A stretch of 64,000 bases of DNA from JBEKHT01 sp049516595. Lineage in GTDB: Bacteria > Chloroflexota > Anaerolineae > Anaerolineales > RBG-16-64-43. Below, piece after piece: positions 33,643 to 43,167 of the stretch. Numbering within the stretch: the first letter of the stretch is position 1; each line of letters starts with the position of its first letter. The stretch is taken from positions 16,114-80,113 of the forward strand of contig JBEKSY010000013.1 of NCBI GenBank assembly GCA_049516595.1, written 5' to 3'. Both the position numbers and the translations under genes were made by a program. The notes below the pieces were generated by a model. It saw nothing but the letters and a program-made list of their open reading frames with translations, was not told where the DNA came from and ran no database searches.

Positions 33643-33867
33643 GTGGGAATCTATCTCAACCTGGCGCAGATTGTTATGGGGATCGCCCTGATCCTGTCGA
33701 TTGTTCTGCAAAGCAAGGAGGCCGGGCTGGGGGGCCTGACGGGGGGCGAAGCCGGGGGTGTGTTTCGAGCCCGTCGTGGGGTCGAGAGGTCTCTCTTCCA
33801 GATCACCATCGTGCTCAGCGTCCTCTTCTTCGCCCTGGCCATGGTCAACGTGCTGTACGCGGGCTAG
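33643..33867 (+). CDS. secG: Protein translocase subunit SecG
   Basis: A 74-residue protein with two membrane segments (about 4-20 and 52-70). The LQSKEAGLGG loop followed by GGVFRARRGVER is the SecG signature. GTG start chosen because a GGGAGG site lies just before it. SecG assists SecYE in protein export. It is followed after 98 bases by the solute-binding protein gene. Confidence 0.88.
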   Translation: MGIYLNLAQIVMGIALILSIVLQSKEAGLGGLTGGEAGGVFRARRGVERSLFQITIVLSVLFFALAMVNVLYAG

Positions 33868-33965
33868 CGGGATCCAGCCTGCTCTGCCTCGCGACCGGGG
33901 AGAGCAGCGGTCCATGAGGCCCTCCAGTTCTCCCTGACCCCTCCCAACGAGTTCGCTCCCAGGCA

Positions 33966-35642
33966 ATGACAAGATATCGCTGGCAAATCCTGATCGCGGT
34001 TGTGGGCGTGGTCGTCATCCTCTTGATTCTTCTGGTTCAAAAGAGCCCGGGCAGCCGCCCCGCGACTATTGCCCCTCAGGGAATTCGGGGGGGCAAGTAT
34101 ACGGAGGCGCTGGTCGGCCATCTGCAAAGGCTGGATCCCTTGTTGGATTCGGGCAACCAGGTTGATCGGGATGTTGACCAGCTCATCTACTCCGGCCTCG
34201 TCGGATTCGATGCCCAGGGAAGGCCCGTTCCCGACCTGGCCCAAGGCTGGGTCATCAGCAGGGACGCCCTCACTTACACCGTGATTCTCCGCAAGGATGC
34301 CCGCTGGCAGGATGGGACCCCGGTCACCACCCGGGACGTGCTATTCACATTTGGTTTGATGCAGGACTCGAATTATCCTGGCCCGGCGGATTTGGGCCAG
34401 ATGTGGAGACTGATCAAGATCCAAGCGCTGGATGATTCCACCGTCAATTTCACTCTACCCGAGCCCTATGCGCCGTTCCTTGACTACCTGTCGCAAGGAT
34501 TGCTGCCGGAGCATCTGCTCGCAGGGGTAAAAGCTCAGGATTTGGCGGCCCAGACTTTTAACATTGCCCCGATCGGCACCGGTCCATTTCGCCTCGACCA
34601 CTTGATCACCGGGCAGAACCAGGTCACGGGAGTGGTGCTGTCTCCATCAGCAAACTACTATGGCGCCAAACCTCTTTTGAGTGAAGTGGACTTCCAGTAC
34701 TTCAGTTCGCTCAACGTGGCCTTTCAGGCTCTCCGTACAGGACAGGTGATGGGCTTGGGAGGGTTAACCCCGCCGATGGTCGAAGAGGCTCTACAACTCC
34801 CGAACCTGCAGCTGTTCACCGCCCGGCTGCCGGATCTGAGCCTGGTTCTTCTCAACCTGAAAAACGATGGGGATCCGTTCTTCGGGATCCGTGAGGTGCG
34901 GGAGGCGCTCTTGCTCTCCCTAAACCGCGAGCGCATCATCAACCTGACCCTTGCAGGCCAGGCCTTCCCCGCGGCGGGCCCGATTCTCCCCGGCACATGG
35001 GCCGCGGACCCTGGTCTGGCTTCCGCATCCTTTGACCCGGTGCAAGCGGCCCAGCTCTTGGATGGGTCCGGCTGGCAGCTTCCCACGAGCGCTGCTCCAG
35101 GTACCGACGCCTATGTTCGGGCGAAAGACAACAAGGCCCTGCAGTTCTCTCTGGTCTATCCCGACGATCCGCTCCATGCTCGCATCGCGCAATTGATCCA
35201 GTCGCAGTGGGCTGGCATCGGAGCAAAGGTCGCGTTGAAAGGTGTCAGCGGAAGTGCCCTTCTTGAGGATTATCTGCAGCCGCGATCGTATGACGCCGCC
35301 CTGGTGGACTTTGACCTCTCCCGATATCCGGATCCCGATCCTTACCCCTTCTGGCATCAAACCCAAGCGACCTCGGGACAAAACTACTCGCAGCTAGATG
35401 ATCGTTCCATCAGCGAGCCCCTGGAAATGGCGCGGACCAATCCCGACCCGGCCACCCGCGCCCAACTCTACCGGACCTTTCAGGATCGCTTTGCCTACGA
35501 AGTCCCGGCCATCCTGCTATGGTACCCGACCTATGCGTACGCGCTGGACGTGAGCGTGAAGGGAATCTCTCTGGGGCCGCTGCTCGATGCGAGTGATCGT
35601 CTCCGCACTCTCGGTCAGTGGTATTTCACGACAGCTCGTTGA
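33966..35642 (+). CDS. ABC-type peptide/nickel solute-binding protein, family 5
   Basis: A 558-residue extracytoplasmic binding protein. An N-terminal hydrophobic segment (8-25) lacks a lipobox, so it acts as a membrane anchor or uncleaved signal. The family landmarks LDPLLDSGNQVDRDV, LIYSGLVGFD, ARWQDGTPVTTRDVLFTF and GTGPF are present, as is the C-terminal WYPTYAYALD region. No permease or ATPase genes are adjacent, so its transporter lies elsewhere or it acts in signalling. Ligand unknown, probably a peptide. Confidence 0.88.
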   Translation: MTRYRWQILIAVVGVVVILLILLVQKSPGSRPATIAPQGIRGGKYTEALVGHLQRLDPLLDSGNQVDRDVDQLIYSGLVGFDAQGRPVPDLAQGWVISRDALTYTVILRKDARWQDGTPVTTRDVLFTFGLMQDSNYPGPADLGQMWRLIKIQALDDSTVNFTLPEPYAPFLDYLSQGLLPEHLLAGVKAQDLAAQTFNIAPIGTGPFRLDHLITGQNQVTGVVLSPSANYYGAKPLLSEVDFQYFSSLNVAFQALRTGQVMGLGGLTPPMVEEALQLPNLQLFTARLPDLSLVLLNLKNDGDPFFGIREVREALLLSLNRERIINLTLAGQAFPAAGPILPGTWAADPGLASASFDPVQAAQLLDGSGWQLPTSAAPGTDAYVRAKDNKALQFSLVYPDDPLHARIAQLIQSQWAGIGAKVALKGVSGSALLEDYLQPRSYDAALVDFDLSRYPDPDPYPFWHQTQATSGQNYSQLDDRSISEPLEMARTNPDPATRAQLYRTFQDRFAYEVPAILLWYPTYAYALDVSVKGISLGPLLDASDRLRTLGQWYFTTAR

Positions 35643-35763
35643 GGTTGAGGCTTGCCGGGCCCGCCACTCGGGATCCCGTTCGGGGTGCGGAGCACCCGAC
35701 GGGAAGGATATTGCTCGGGGTAAGGCGCGCTGGCGCAGGATGGCGCTCGGCCAGAAACGAAGA

Positions 35764-35789
35764 GGGGGGTCGAGCTCAATCGACCCCCC
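35764..35789. terminator. Hairpin between convergent SBP and HesB genes
   Basis: GGGGGGTCGA and TCGACCCCCC pair over 10 bp with a 6-base loop. There is no T-run on either side, so this is a likely but incomplete terminator. Confidence 0.55.
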
Positions 35790-35818
35790 ACTGGGTATGG
35801 CAACGAAGAAAGGCTTCC

Positions 35819-36253
35819 TCAGGCGCCGCAACCGCAGCTGCAGCTTCCTTCGCACTCGCCTCCGCAGGTACAGGCCGAGGATCCCTCCGAGGCCTCCAGG
35901 TCCTCCGCCGTACGGAAGGACTTCCCGCATCCACAGGTGGAGACAACGTTGGGATTGTCAATGGCGAAGTCGCCGCCGGATGGATCAGAAACGAAGTCGA
36001 TGGTGGAACCGCGCAGGTAGCGAAGCGAGTTTGAGTCGATCACAATGGGGAACCTCTGAGACTCAAATCTTTGATCCCCGCTTCTTGACCCGCCCTCCGA
36101 ACTCATGCCGTATTGGTACCCGCCACAGCCTCCGCTGTAGACAAAAACCCGGACGGCCTGGCCCTCGCGGTTGCTCTTTGTATAAAGGTCTCGAAGCGCA
36201 CCTGCGGCGGCTGGGGTCAAGGTTATTGCCTCAACCTGCGTACCAATCACCAT
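35819..36253 (-). CDS. IscA/HesB-family iron-sulfur protein with cysteine-rich tail
   Basis: A 144-residue A-type carrier. The three conserved cysteines are Cys43 in SGGCGGYQYGM and Cys107/Cys109 in STCGCGKSF, spaced as in IscA/ErpA. Normally the protein ends about 10 residues later; here a tail holds six more cysteines (128, 130, 134, 138, 140, 142) in CTC, C and CSCGC arrangements. The tail could bind extra metal or iron-sulfur cluster, or take part in cluster transfer. A TAGAAT box on the minus strand (36279-36274) may be the promoter. Confidence 0.88.
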   Translation of the reverse strand: MVIGTQVEAITLTPAAAGALRDLYTKSNREGQAVRVFVYSGGCGGYQYGMSSEGGSRSGDQRFESQRFPIVIDSNSLRYLRGSTIDFVSDPSGGDFAIDNPNVVSTCGCGKSFRTAEDLEASEGSSACTCGGECEGSCSCGCGA

Positions 36254-36279
36254 GGGTCCTCCCTGAAGCTGTCATTCTA

Positions 36280-36776
36280 CAATAATAAGATATAGTTTAT
36301 CCGAGTATCTTGCCAATGTCAACCAACGACGCAGTGGTGCTAGACGCAGTGGCTGGCGAGCCGAGGGCGACCGGCGACCGCAGGCAGGGAAAGGCGGTCA
36401 GTTGGCGCGTCGACCCGACCCGGGCCTCTTGGAACGACGGTTCCTGCCCCGAACTGGGCCACGAACCATGGACCAATGAATGAATAGGGGAGGGATAAGC
36501 GAGTGCGACCGCTGGTGAAGGGCTGACCGAATGGGAGAGCCGCCTGCGACAGACAGTGCAAAAGCCTGCGGCCGCAGACGCCGAAGGGGGCCAGAGGAGC
36601 CGAATGAGGGAGCGCGTCTTCTCATCCCTGTGGAGCGCTCCATGCGGCGGAGGCGCCGCAACTGCCGGGAGAGCAAAGGGGGAGCCGCCCCGCGGGTCGG
36701 GATCATTCCCGGGAAGTGGGATTGAAGTTCGATTGGCTGCCTGGGACCTGCCCTCACCGAATGGTCGCTGACCGGC
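36280..36776. other. Gene-free spacer before the methylase-like gene
   Basis: About 500 bases. A minus-strand open frame (36398-36883) overlaps the next gene and gives an Arg/Pro/Ser-rich protein with no motif. Nothing further is supported. Confidence 0.4.
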
Positions 36777-39128
36777 CTAGAGGAAGGATATCTGGGAATC
36801 CATCTTGCCCAAGGGATCCAGGCCCAGCCTCTGATCGACGGTTTCCCAAGAAAGCATAGTGTCGGCGAGCAAGCGACGCACATGTCGGAACTTGAGGAAA
36901 CGCCACCCGTTTTCTACCGCATGCCGGATCAGCCAGTTTCTTCGCATCTTGTACTCAACTAAGCTCGAGCGTCCACCGGGAAGGACGATCCACGAAGCTT
37001 GCGGATCCAGACGAGGATCGAGCAGGAAGTGACCGAGAGCGCAAGACGTCAGAACGCAATAGCGGTATCGCACCTCATCACTCGAGTCCCGCCACTCCAG
37101 CGGGTTGACACCGGTGACGGTGTATCCCAGTCGCTTCCCGAGCGTTCCCAGGCTCGAGCGAACCGTTTCCAGTTCCTCGACCCTGCGCTCGGTCTGGTCC
37201 TCCTCACGCAGGCTCCACAGTTGGGTGGATGGGTCTTCCTTGCCGTAAGATCGCAGGCAGGCCCGAAGGAGTCGCGCCTCGGGGGTCAACATCCCCGGAA
37301 ACAACGTGCATACCAACGCGTCCAATCGCTCGGAGGCTATGGGAGGTTCCACGGTGAGGACCCTGCGAACCTCAGCCTCCACCCGGTCAGAAAGGGGGAT
37401 CCCCGCCAGCGAAGGATCATGGATCCACCAGGTGTTTCCCAGCTCGCTCTCTTCGCCGCGCGCGGTTGCAATTTGGGGATGCGTCTCAACCGCTTCGGCG
37501 ACCACGGCTTGGCATCTTGAGAAATGGGCGTCTTCTTCTCTCGGCTCCACCGGGGGCAGAAGATGGTGGGCGGCCGCTTCCCTCCAGGCCTCGGCTTGCA
37601 GCACCTCCCAGGGCGTAGGCTCCGACCGATCCAAGACTAGTTGGAAGGCGCATTGCCGTACTTTAGCCATGAACGGCCCAAACGACTCGGAGCTTACAGA
37701 TCTTGGGACAGACGGGGTTCTCCCAGGAATGCGCCAGATCATTTGGCAGATGCCGATATCCGGCCGCAATGCCGTGCCCTCCAGATCAAGCCCACCACGC
37801 TCGAACGCCCAAGCCGATGCGGCCAAGAACCCAGGTTCCGACTCGCCCAAGATGGAGATCACTGCCGCCCCAGGCCTGAGCCTTGCGGCCAAGGCCTCGA
37901 TCGAGGATCGCAGCGCGCGCGCATGCCAAGCCCAGTCGTATCGCCTCCGGTGAAGCATCCCGCGGAGTGGAGCCACAGACTCGGGTCCCCAAAGCCATCC
38001 CGCCCACATTGCGGAAAGCGTCCAGAGAGCCTGATTCGGCCGGGGCAGGAGGGAAACCACGATGGAAGGGGGCGACTGGGGCAGAGCCATCACCAAGTCA
38101 CGAGCCGAGCCAGCGAAAAGGGACAGGACCCCGGATTGCAAAGGCTCCCCGGGTTTCCAGGAGACCAAGGGCACGCTGCCCTGAACGTGACCCCAATAAT
38201 CCCCGGCCCGCTCGAAGGCACGCCAGACATTGATTTCCCGGTAGTGGGCTGGAACTTGGAGGGAACGCGGCCGCAAGCGTGCGGAGGGGGGATGTCCCCG
38301 CAAAACGTGGGCCTGGTCCAGTACCGCCAGGAGTAGCCCTTCCCCACAACGTCGCTGTTTCCCTGAGAGGTTCAGAGATTCCATGCGGGTGAGGATCAGG
38401 AACAAGGCATAGAGGGAGCGCAGAGGGTAGACGCGCAGGGCCTCCACGGCGTGCGTTCGGTCGGGATGGTCCGGCGGAGCCAGGCGCTCGAGCGCGAGGT
38501 GGAAATACAGACCACGCGAGAGATAGGGGGCGACCAGCCGCTCATCCTCAGCAGTGACCGGATCAACGGCTTCCCTCCCGCAGCGGGGGCAGTGATAATC
38601 CCGCAGCGTCAACCGGTGGCGCTCCGAAATGCCAACGAGCGATTCGGCTGGGCTGTCCTCAAGCGAGTCCGGGAGCGACCAAATAAAGGAGTCCGCCTCA
38701 ACGGCTTGTCCACAAGAAGCACAGGATGTTTGGTACAGAGCCCGCAGAGACTCCTCCACAGTCTCTCCTTCCCGGTACGGCTCGGCAGCAATGGACCGCG
38801 CTCGGGCTGAGGCTTCCCGCACCGATCTGCGGGCAGTCCTGATCAAGGCCAAGGTGCTGGCTACCAGCTCTGAATCAGGGGGATTGGCATGCAGATCGGT
38901 CAGGAACCGCTGGATGGGATTGAGGCAGCCAACCAGGACTCCCGCGCCCTCGCGCACCAACTCCAGAGCGGGCCAAGGCGACTGGCCGAAGGGGTCGATG
39001 ACCTGCTCACTACCTTCTGCGTACTTGCGGAAGAAGTAGGTCGCGGATCCGGCGCTGTAGGGAGGCAGGAAGATGGAAAGCGGACCAGCCAGCTCGATTC
39101 TTTGACCTGGGTAGAAGGCAGTGTTCAT
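36777..39128 (-). CDS. DNA-methylase-like protein with zinc ribbon, catalytic motif apparently lost
   Basis: A 783-residue protein starting at MNTAFYPGQR. Residues 43-71 read VIDPFGQSPWPALELVREG...GCLNP, the SAM-binding motif I and following acidic region of DNA methylases of the COG1743 type. Four cysteines (136, 139, 180, 183) form an inserted zinc ribbon. A central region (about 375-470) has the family layout ending in SLLPRPNQALWTLSAMWAGWLW, RRYDWAWHARAL and a GAAVISIL strand. Where active enzymes have D/N-P-P-Y, this protein reads LLPRP. I associate such proteins with Chloroflexota genomes (knowledge from memory, not checked). It is followed by a zincin gene and a nuclease-like gene. Probably a DNA-binding pseudo-methylase; function unknown. 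Confidence 0.6.
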   Translation of the reverse strand: MNTAFYPGQRIELAGPLSIFLPPYSAGSATYFFRKYAEGSEQVIDPFGQSPWPALELVREGAGVLVGCLNPIQRFLTDLHANPPDSELVASTLALIRTARRSVREASARARSIAAEPYREGETVEESLRALYQTSCASCGQAVEADSFIWSLPDSLEDSPAESLVGISERHRLTLRDYHCPRCGREAVDPVTAEDERLVAPYLSRGLYFHLALERLAPPDHPDRTHAVEALRVYPLRSLYALFLILTRMESLNLSGKQRRCGEGLLLAVLDQAHVLRGHPPSARLRPRSLQVPAHYREINVWRAFERAGDYWGHVQGSVPLVSWKPGEPLQSGVLSLFAGSARDLVMALPQSPPSIVVSLLPRPNQALWTLSAMWAGWLWGPESVAPLRGMLHRRRYDWAWHARALRSSIEALAARLRPGAAVISILGESEPGFLAASAWAFERGGLDLEGTALRPDIGICQMIWRIPGRTPSVPRSVSSESFGPFMAKVRQCAFQLVLDRSEPTPWEVLQAEAWREAAAHHLLPPVEPREEDAHFSRCQAVVAEAVETHPQIATARGEESELGNTWWIHDPSLAGIPLSDRVEAEVRRVLTVEPPIASERLDALVCTLFPGMLTPEARLLRACLRSYGKEDPSTQLWSLREEDQTERRVEELETVRSSLGTLGKRLGYTVTGVNPLEWRDSSDEVRYRYCVLTSCALGHFLLDPRLDPQASWIVLPGGRSSLVEYKMRRNWLIRHAVENGWRFLKFRHVRRLLADTMLSWETVDQRLGLDPLGKMDSQISFL

Positions 39129-39279
39129 ATCTCTCCCGAGTCTAGTATAGCCTTCAGCCCTCGCCCGGCCACCCGGCCGGGCGGTCGCAGGGCAGGAAAG
39201 AATCCTACTTCCACCCAAAGGACCCGAGCGACAGGGAAAGGATGACCTGTCCCGGGACTCCCTCGACCTAGCCGCTGGG

Positions 39280-40548
39280 TTAGCTCGGTCCGGCGAGCCG
39301 GAGGAGGTCCGGGTAGCTGGAAATCATTGCCACGGTTCGCAGGAAGTCCCCGAGCGAGAGGCTGCGGTGGAATAACCGTTCGACCGCCGGGCCGACAGGG
39401 TCGGAGCCCCGTTGACCGGGCTGGTCGGCGTATGCTCCGTAGAACGCAAAATAGGCTTGGTTGAGCTTGCGTAGGAAGTAGCCGTGCTGCACGAAGACCT
39501 CCCGTTGCCTCTCCATGTAGGCTTCCGCCTCATTGATCTTTTCCTCGGCCAGGAGCTGGTCGGCATGGACGCGGGTCGCGTGCATTTCAGTCTGGAAATC
39601 AAAAGCTGGAGGCAGAAGGGTAGGCACACTCGGAGGAGAGGGTAAGGAGGGCGAGGGCGGTGGAACCAGATCCGGATAGAACTGGGCGATGACTTCGCTG
39701 CCGATGCCGGTTCCGACAATGTCGGCCACGGTTTCATTGATGGTCCGCATCTGCGGGGAAGCATCGTAGTTCCAACCAAGCGGTCGAACGCCCAAGTAGT
39801 CGTGCGTCCACTCATGGGCAATTGTCTGAGTTGCCCAGTTGAGGCTGCTGGTCTCCTCTATCATGGTTGGATAGGTCCCGATCCCCCCGAGCGGGACCAC
39901 CAGCGCGGAAACGTCCAGATCCTTTGCAACCCGATCTTCTAGGTTCACCTGCTGGTCCAGGGGCAGGTCCGGACTCAATTCGATGCTGGCTTCCTCCCGG
40001 ATCACCCCGCGCGGGGAAATTATCAAGGCGAGTGGAATGGAGCTGAAGTGGAACAATACCGGGGGCATGACCTGACCGGCAGCTGCAAATCCCTGCAGGG
40101 CAAGCTCGTAGGCGACCTGCTCCTGGAGGATAGCCTCCACCGTGGTTTGCCGGGCGGTCGCCTGAGCTTCCATATCCTGGAGATGGATCCGCAGGAGTTG
40201 GCTGGCCTGCAAAGGATCCCGCCGGGAGGGATCCGCGTAGATTTGCTCGACCTGCCCTTGAAGATCCTCGATCTGGCCGGTCAGGTGGAAATACTGCTCT
40301 ACGAGTTGCTGCTGCTGGCTGGAATTGAGGTAGTATTCCTCATGAAGTGTCGATTGGGCGAACTTGATGGCGATGGCATCGAAAGTCCAGCCTGCAAAGT
40401 CGAAGAGATTGCTGGAAGCCAGCCAGGTAGCGCGATCCGGAATTCCTTGAGGAAGCCAGGCCCCTCCGCCTGTCAGACCGAGGAAGACCAGGAGCACGAG
40501 GCCCAGGCGAGCCCAGCGAACAAAGGCCGCCGGGAAGTTACGAGACAT
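39280..40548 (-). CDS. Membrane-associated zincin-like metalloprotease, function unknown
   Basis: A 422-residue protein from the MSRNFPAAFV methionine, with one N-terminal hydrophobic segment (12-30, signal peptide or anchor). A glutamine-rich helical region (about 75-135) may be a coiled coil. The zinc motif HEWTH is near residue 244 within TIAHEWTHDYLGV. The downstream glutamate of gluzincins is in INETVADIVG about 30 residues later. A proline/serine-rich insert follows, then more helices. It is predicted to be an extracytoplasmic protease. It lies between the methylase-like gene (same strand) and the divergent nuclease-like gene. Confidence 0.7.
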   Translation of the reverse strand: MSRNFPAAFVRWARLGLVLLVFLGLTGGGAWLPQGIPDRATWLASSNLFDFAGWTFDAIAIKFAQSTLHEEYYLNSSQQQQLVEQYFHLTGQIEDLQGQVEQIYADPSRRDPLQASQLLRIHLQDMEAQATARQTTVEAILQEQVAYELALQGFAAAGQVMPPVLFHFSSIPLALIISPRGVIREEASIELSPDLPLDQQVNLEDRVAKDLDVSALVVPLGGIGTYPTMIEETSSLNWATQTIAHEWTHDYLGVRPLGWNYDASPQMRTINETVADIVGTGIGSEVIAQFYPDLVPPPSPSLPSPPSVPTLLPPAFDFQTEMHATRVHADQLLAEEKINEAEAYMERQREVFVQHGYFLRKLNQAYFAFYGAYADQPGQRGSDPVGPAVERLFHRSLSLGDFLRTVAMISSYPDLLRLAGPS

Positions 40549-40631
40549 GAGGTCATCATACCGGCTCGGCTGGGCCGCGTCAACGCAACACACTCGGGGG
40601 CCAGGGCGCGCGGGACCGATCTGCGGATTGC

Positions 40632-41474
40632 GTGAGGACCCATGAGAGGACGTCGGCAAGCTTGGTGATGGGAGTAGCGAGGCACAGAGTGGTGCGACAG
40701 AAAACCAAAAAGCCTGTTAGCCATCGCATTCTGGTCGGGGAAGAGGAAGCCATCTTTGGTGTTCTGCCCCAGAACCTCCTGGGGAACCTGTTCAAGCCAG
40801 CTTCTGAGACGGCGATCGTCTGGAATCTCATCTACCCTAGGGCCCGGCCGACTCTCTCCCTGGCGCCATGGATGGCAATACCTCCTCTGGCGGGGACGCC
40901 CTCCCTCCGGGACGAGGACGAGCTAACCCCTTTCTTTTGGGGCCATGGAGTCGACGGCGAACGGTTGCAGGTTCTTGAGGAAGCCTTGCGTAGGGTCGAT
41001 GGTGACGAGGCTCGCACCGAAGTGGACATGATTCTGCTGGGGAGCCGGAATGTCGTGGTGATTGAAGCAAAGAACTTGGCGAGCCTGGGGCGGTGCACGC
41101 GATACCAGCACGGACGATGCCCGGAGATCCACTTTCCTCCTTTTGCTCCCGGAGCAGTCGCCTTCTGTCGATACTGGGAAGGCAGAACCTCGAGATTCAC
41201 GGAACACCTTGAGTTTGGCAGCAGGCCGACGCCCAATCAAGTGGGCCCGCTGTGCAACCGCCACTATCAACTCGGACGCGTCCTGCTGGTCGGAACCGCG
41301 ATCGCCAGACTCCTGGACAAACAACTTCATTTATGGCTTCTCACCTCGAGAAAGAGGTGGCCTACACTCAAGCGCGATTGGGAGGATTTCACAGGGCGAA
41401 TTCGAGACGACGGCCTCTGGCGAAGATCGCGTGCCTTGGCCTGGGAGGAGGTTGTGACAGTCCCCGTCCGCTGA
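40632..41474 (+). CDS. PD-(D/E)XK nuclease-like protein
   Basis: A 280-residue protein with no known name. The segment TEVDMILLGSRNVVVIEAKN contains Asp132 and Glu145-x-Lys147 in the spacing of the PD-(D/E)XK nuclease core, with a preceding helix carrying Glu residues (LQVLEEALRR). Four cysteines lie after the core and could hold zinc. GTG start at 40632; an ATG at 40668 is also possible, and neither has a good ribosome site. It starts 83 bases from the divergent zincin gene. Possible roles are DNA repair, restriction or defence. This is inference. Confidence 0.6.
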   Translation: MRTHERTSASLVMGVARHRVVRQKTKKPVSHRILVGEEEAIFGVLPQNLLGNLFKPASETAIVWNLIYPRARPTLSLAPWMAIPPLAGTPSLRDEDELTPFFWGHGVDGERLQVLEEALRRVDGDEARTEVDMILLGSRNVVVIEAKNLASLGRCTRYQHGRCPEIHFPPFAPGAVAFCRYWEGRTSRFTEHLEFGSRPTPNQVGPLCNRHYQLGRVLLVGTAIARLLDKQLHLWLLTSRKRWPTLKRDWEDFTGRIRDDGLWRRSRALAWEEVVTVPVR

Positions 41475-42175
41475 GCCACGGGTAGAAGAACCGAATCGTC
41501 CGGAGGGCAACGGGGTTCCATTGGAGCGAGGTGCCCTTTGGATGGTCTTCCTGTTTGCGCACGCTACCCAGCCCAGAAGGTCTTCTCCAGATCCTCCTGG
41601 GGAGCCTTCGGCCGACCGATGACAGGGTTGAGGCAACGGGCCTGCGGCAAGTGCCGAAGCCCGGACCAAGCCTGAGCTCGCGCTGATTCTAGAGACCTTT
41701 TTCAATAGCTGGCTCATCGCTCACCCATGTCCTAGCCCCAGAGCTTCCCTCAGGCAGCAGCGCCCGTCCTCAGAGCAATAGCTGGAGCATCCTCGCGAAG
41801 TCTGGCGTCGGAATTGGAATGCAGCCTTGCGGCGGACCCCAGGCCGTTGATCGCCTGAACCCTCCCCTTAGGCAAAAAGCAAGCTCCCCATCGGCCGCCA
41901 TGCGGCCACACCTAACGCCCCAACCTATGCGCATGGGTGCTGAAGGGAAGGGGAGCCAACGTCCGTCGTGGGGGGGCTCGGCCCAAGGTAGCTGGACCTC
42001 CGAAAGCGGTTCCTGCTCTTTCCCCGCTTGAGCGGACTGTGTCGTCGTGAACGCAAATTGGGTTCTAGATGGCAGACTTGTCCCCCTGTCAATAGCCGCC
42101 CACCCAATAAATATGTGAAGTTGGGAACAAACTCAACTCCAGGTTGTCACATCGAGAGCGATACGAGTGAGACCG
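41475..42175. other. Gene-free spacer of about 700 bases
   Basis: No gene is supported on either strand. The last part (42070-42230) is clearly richer in A and T than its surroundings. Open frames such as 41331-41717 (minus) show no motif. It may be an eroded gene or regulatory DNA. Confidence 0.4.
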
Positions 42176-42184
42176 TGCTATACT
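42176..42184 (+). promoter_or_regulatory. Extended -10 promoter of the HTH-cupin gene
   Basis: TGCTATACT at 42176-42184. A second box CATAAT lies near 42220. The 5' leader would be about 200-240 bases. Confidence 0.5.
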
Positions 42185-42420
42185 TCGGGTTGTCCCGGAC
42201 TATTGGCATCTGATTGCCCATAATTGTTTCGTGGTCTGAGGGGCTCCTATAGGATCCATCTTGACCGTGAGCTGTGATCCACCCTGACTCTCTGGACGAG
42301 GGCCAGGCCTACTTGCCAACTTCCGGAGGAGTGACCCAAGGCATTCAGGTGACCGGAAGGGGTCTGGCTGGGGACGGCATAACTGATTCGCCAAGGACCT
42401 TGCCGCCCCAGGGAGGTGTC

Positions 42421-43077
42421 ATGTCGGGAGGCCATGGCAAGTCGGTGGAGGTTGGCGTGAGATTGCGGGCGCTGCGTGAGGAGCGTTCCTTTTCTCTCCG
42501 GGCCCTCGCCCGCTCGGCCGGAATGTCTGCCAACGCACTCAGCCTGATCGAGCGGGGGCGTACATCGCCGAGCGTCACCACCCTTTCGCGGCTGGCCGAG
42601 GCGCTCAGGGTTCCGGTGACGGCCTTCTTCCGCGGGGAGATTCGTCAGGTCCCGATCGTGTATTGCAAGGCCGGCGAGCGCAGTCGCATGCTCTTTCCGG
42701 GAGGATTGTGGGAAGGGTTGGGGGGCGAGCAGTTTGTGGGGCGTGTCTTGCCCTTCGTGATGACCCTGGAAGAAAGAGCGACGAGCGGCCCGCATTTGAT
42801 GGTCCACAGCGGGCAGGAGTTCGTGTTCTGCTTGCAAGGGGGGCTTGAATACTCGGTGGAGCTGGAGACCTTTGCCCTCGAGGCGGGTGATAGCCTGCTC
42901 TTTGGTGCCCACATGCGCCACCGCTGGCGAAACCCAGGTAGCGTGCCCTGCCGCGCAATGCTTCTCCTTTCGGGAGGGGGAGAAGATTTTTCTCCCGCGC
43001 ACCACGTACCACCCGAATCTCGCCTGGAGAATCTGGAACGGTCGGTAGGTAATGGAGGACTGGGGGACGAGCTTTAG
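42421..43077 (+). CDS. XRE-family transcriptional regulator with cupin sensor domain
   Basis: A 218-residue protein starting at ATG 42421 with a GGAGGTG site. Residues 10-65 are a helix-turn-helix of the Cro/C1 type (LRALREERSFSLRALARSAGMS and ALSLIERGRTSPSVTTLSRLAEAL). Residues about 100-185 form a cupin barrel with HSGQEFVFCLQGGLEY and GDSLLFGAHMRHRW. This two-domain layout is common among repressors of small-molecule catabolism. Its target may be its own gene, since the nearest genes are divergent or unrelated. Confidence 0.9.
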   Translation: MSGGHGKSVEVGVRLRALREERSFSLRALARSAGMSANALSLIERGRTSPSVTTLSRLAEALRVPVTAFFRGEIRQVPIVYCKAGERSRMLFPGGLWEGLGGEQFVGRVLPFVMTLEERATSGPHLMVHSGQEFVFCLQGGLEYSVELETFALEAGDSLLFGAHMRHRWRNPGSVPCRAMLLLSGGGEDFSPAHHVPPESRLENLERSVGNGGLGDEL

Positions 43078-43167
43078 ACTCCCCATCGGACTCGTGAGGC
43101 CGGTTTCTCAATTGGGATCTCGCCTCGGCTGGGTGCAAACCGTCAGCCTCTCGGGCAGAGGAATAGC

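Noticed and set aside
36398..36883. Minus-strand open frame of 161 codons
   Set aside because: Overlaps the methylase-like gene in another frame and has no recognisable protein features.
41331..41717. Minus-strand open frame of 128 codons in the spacer, possibly an eroded transposase
   Set aside because: No transposase motif, no terminal inverted repeats and no target duplications were found.
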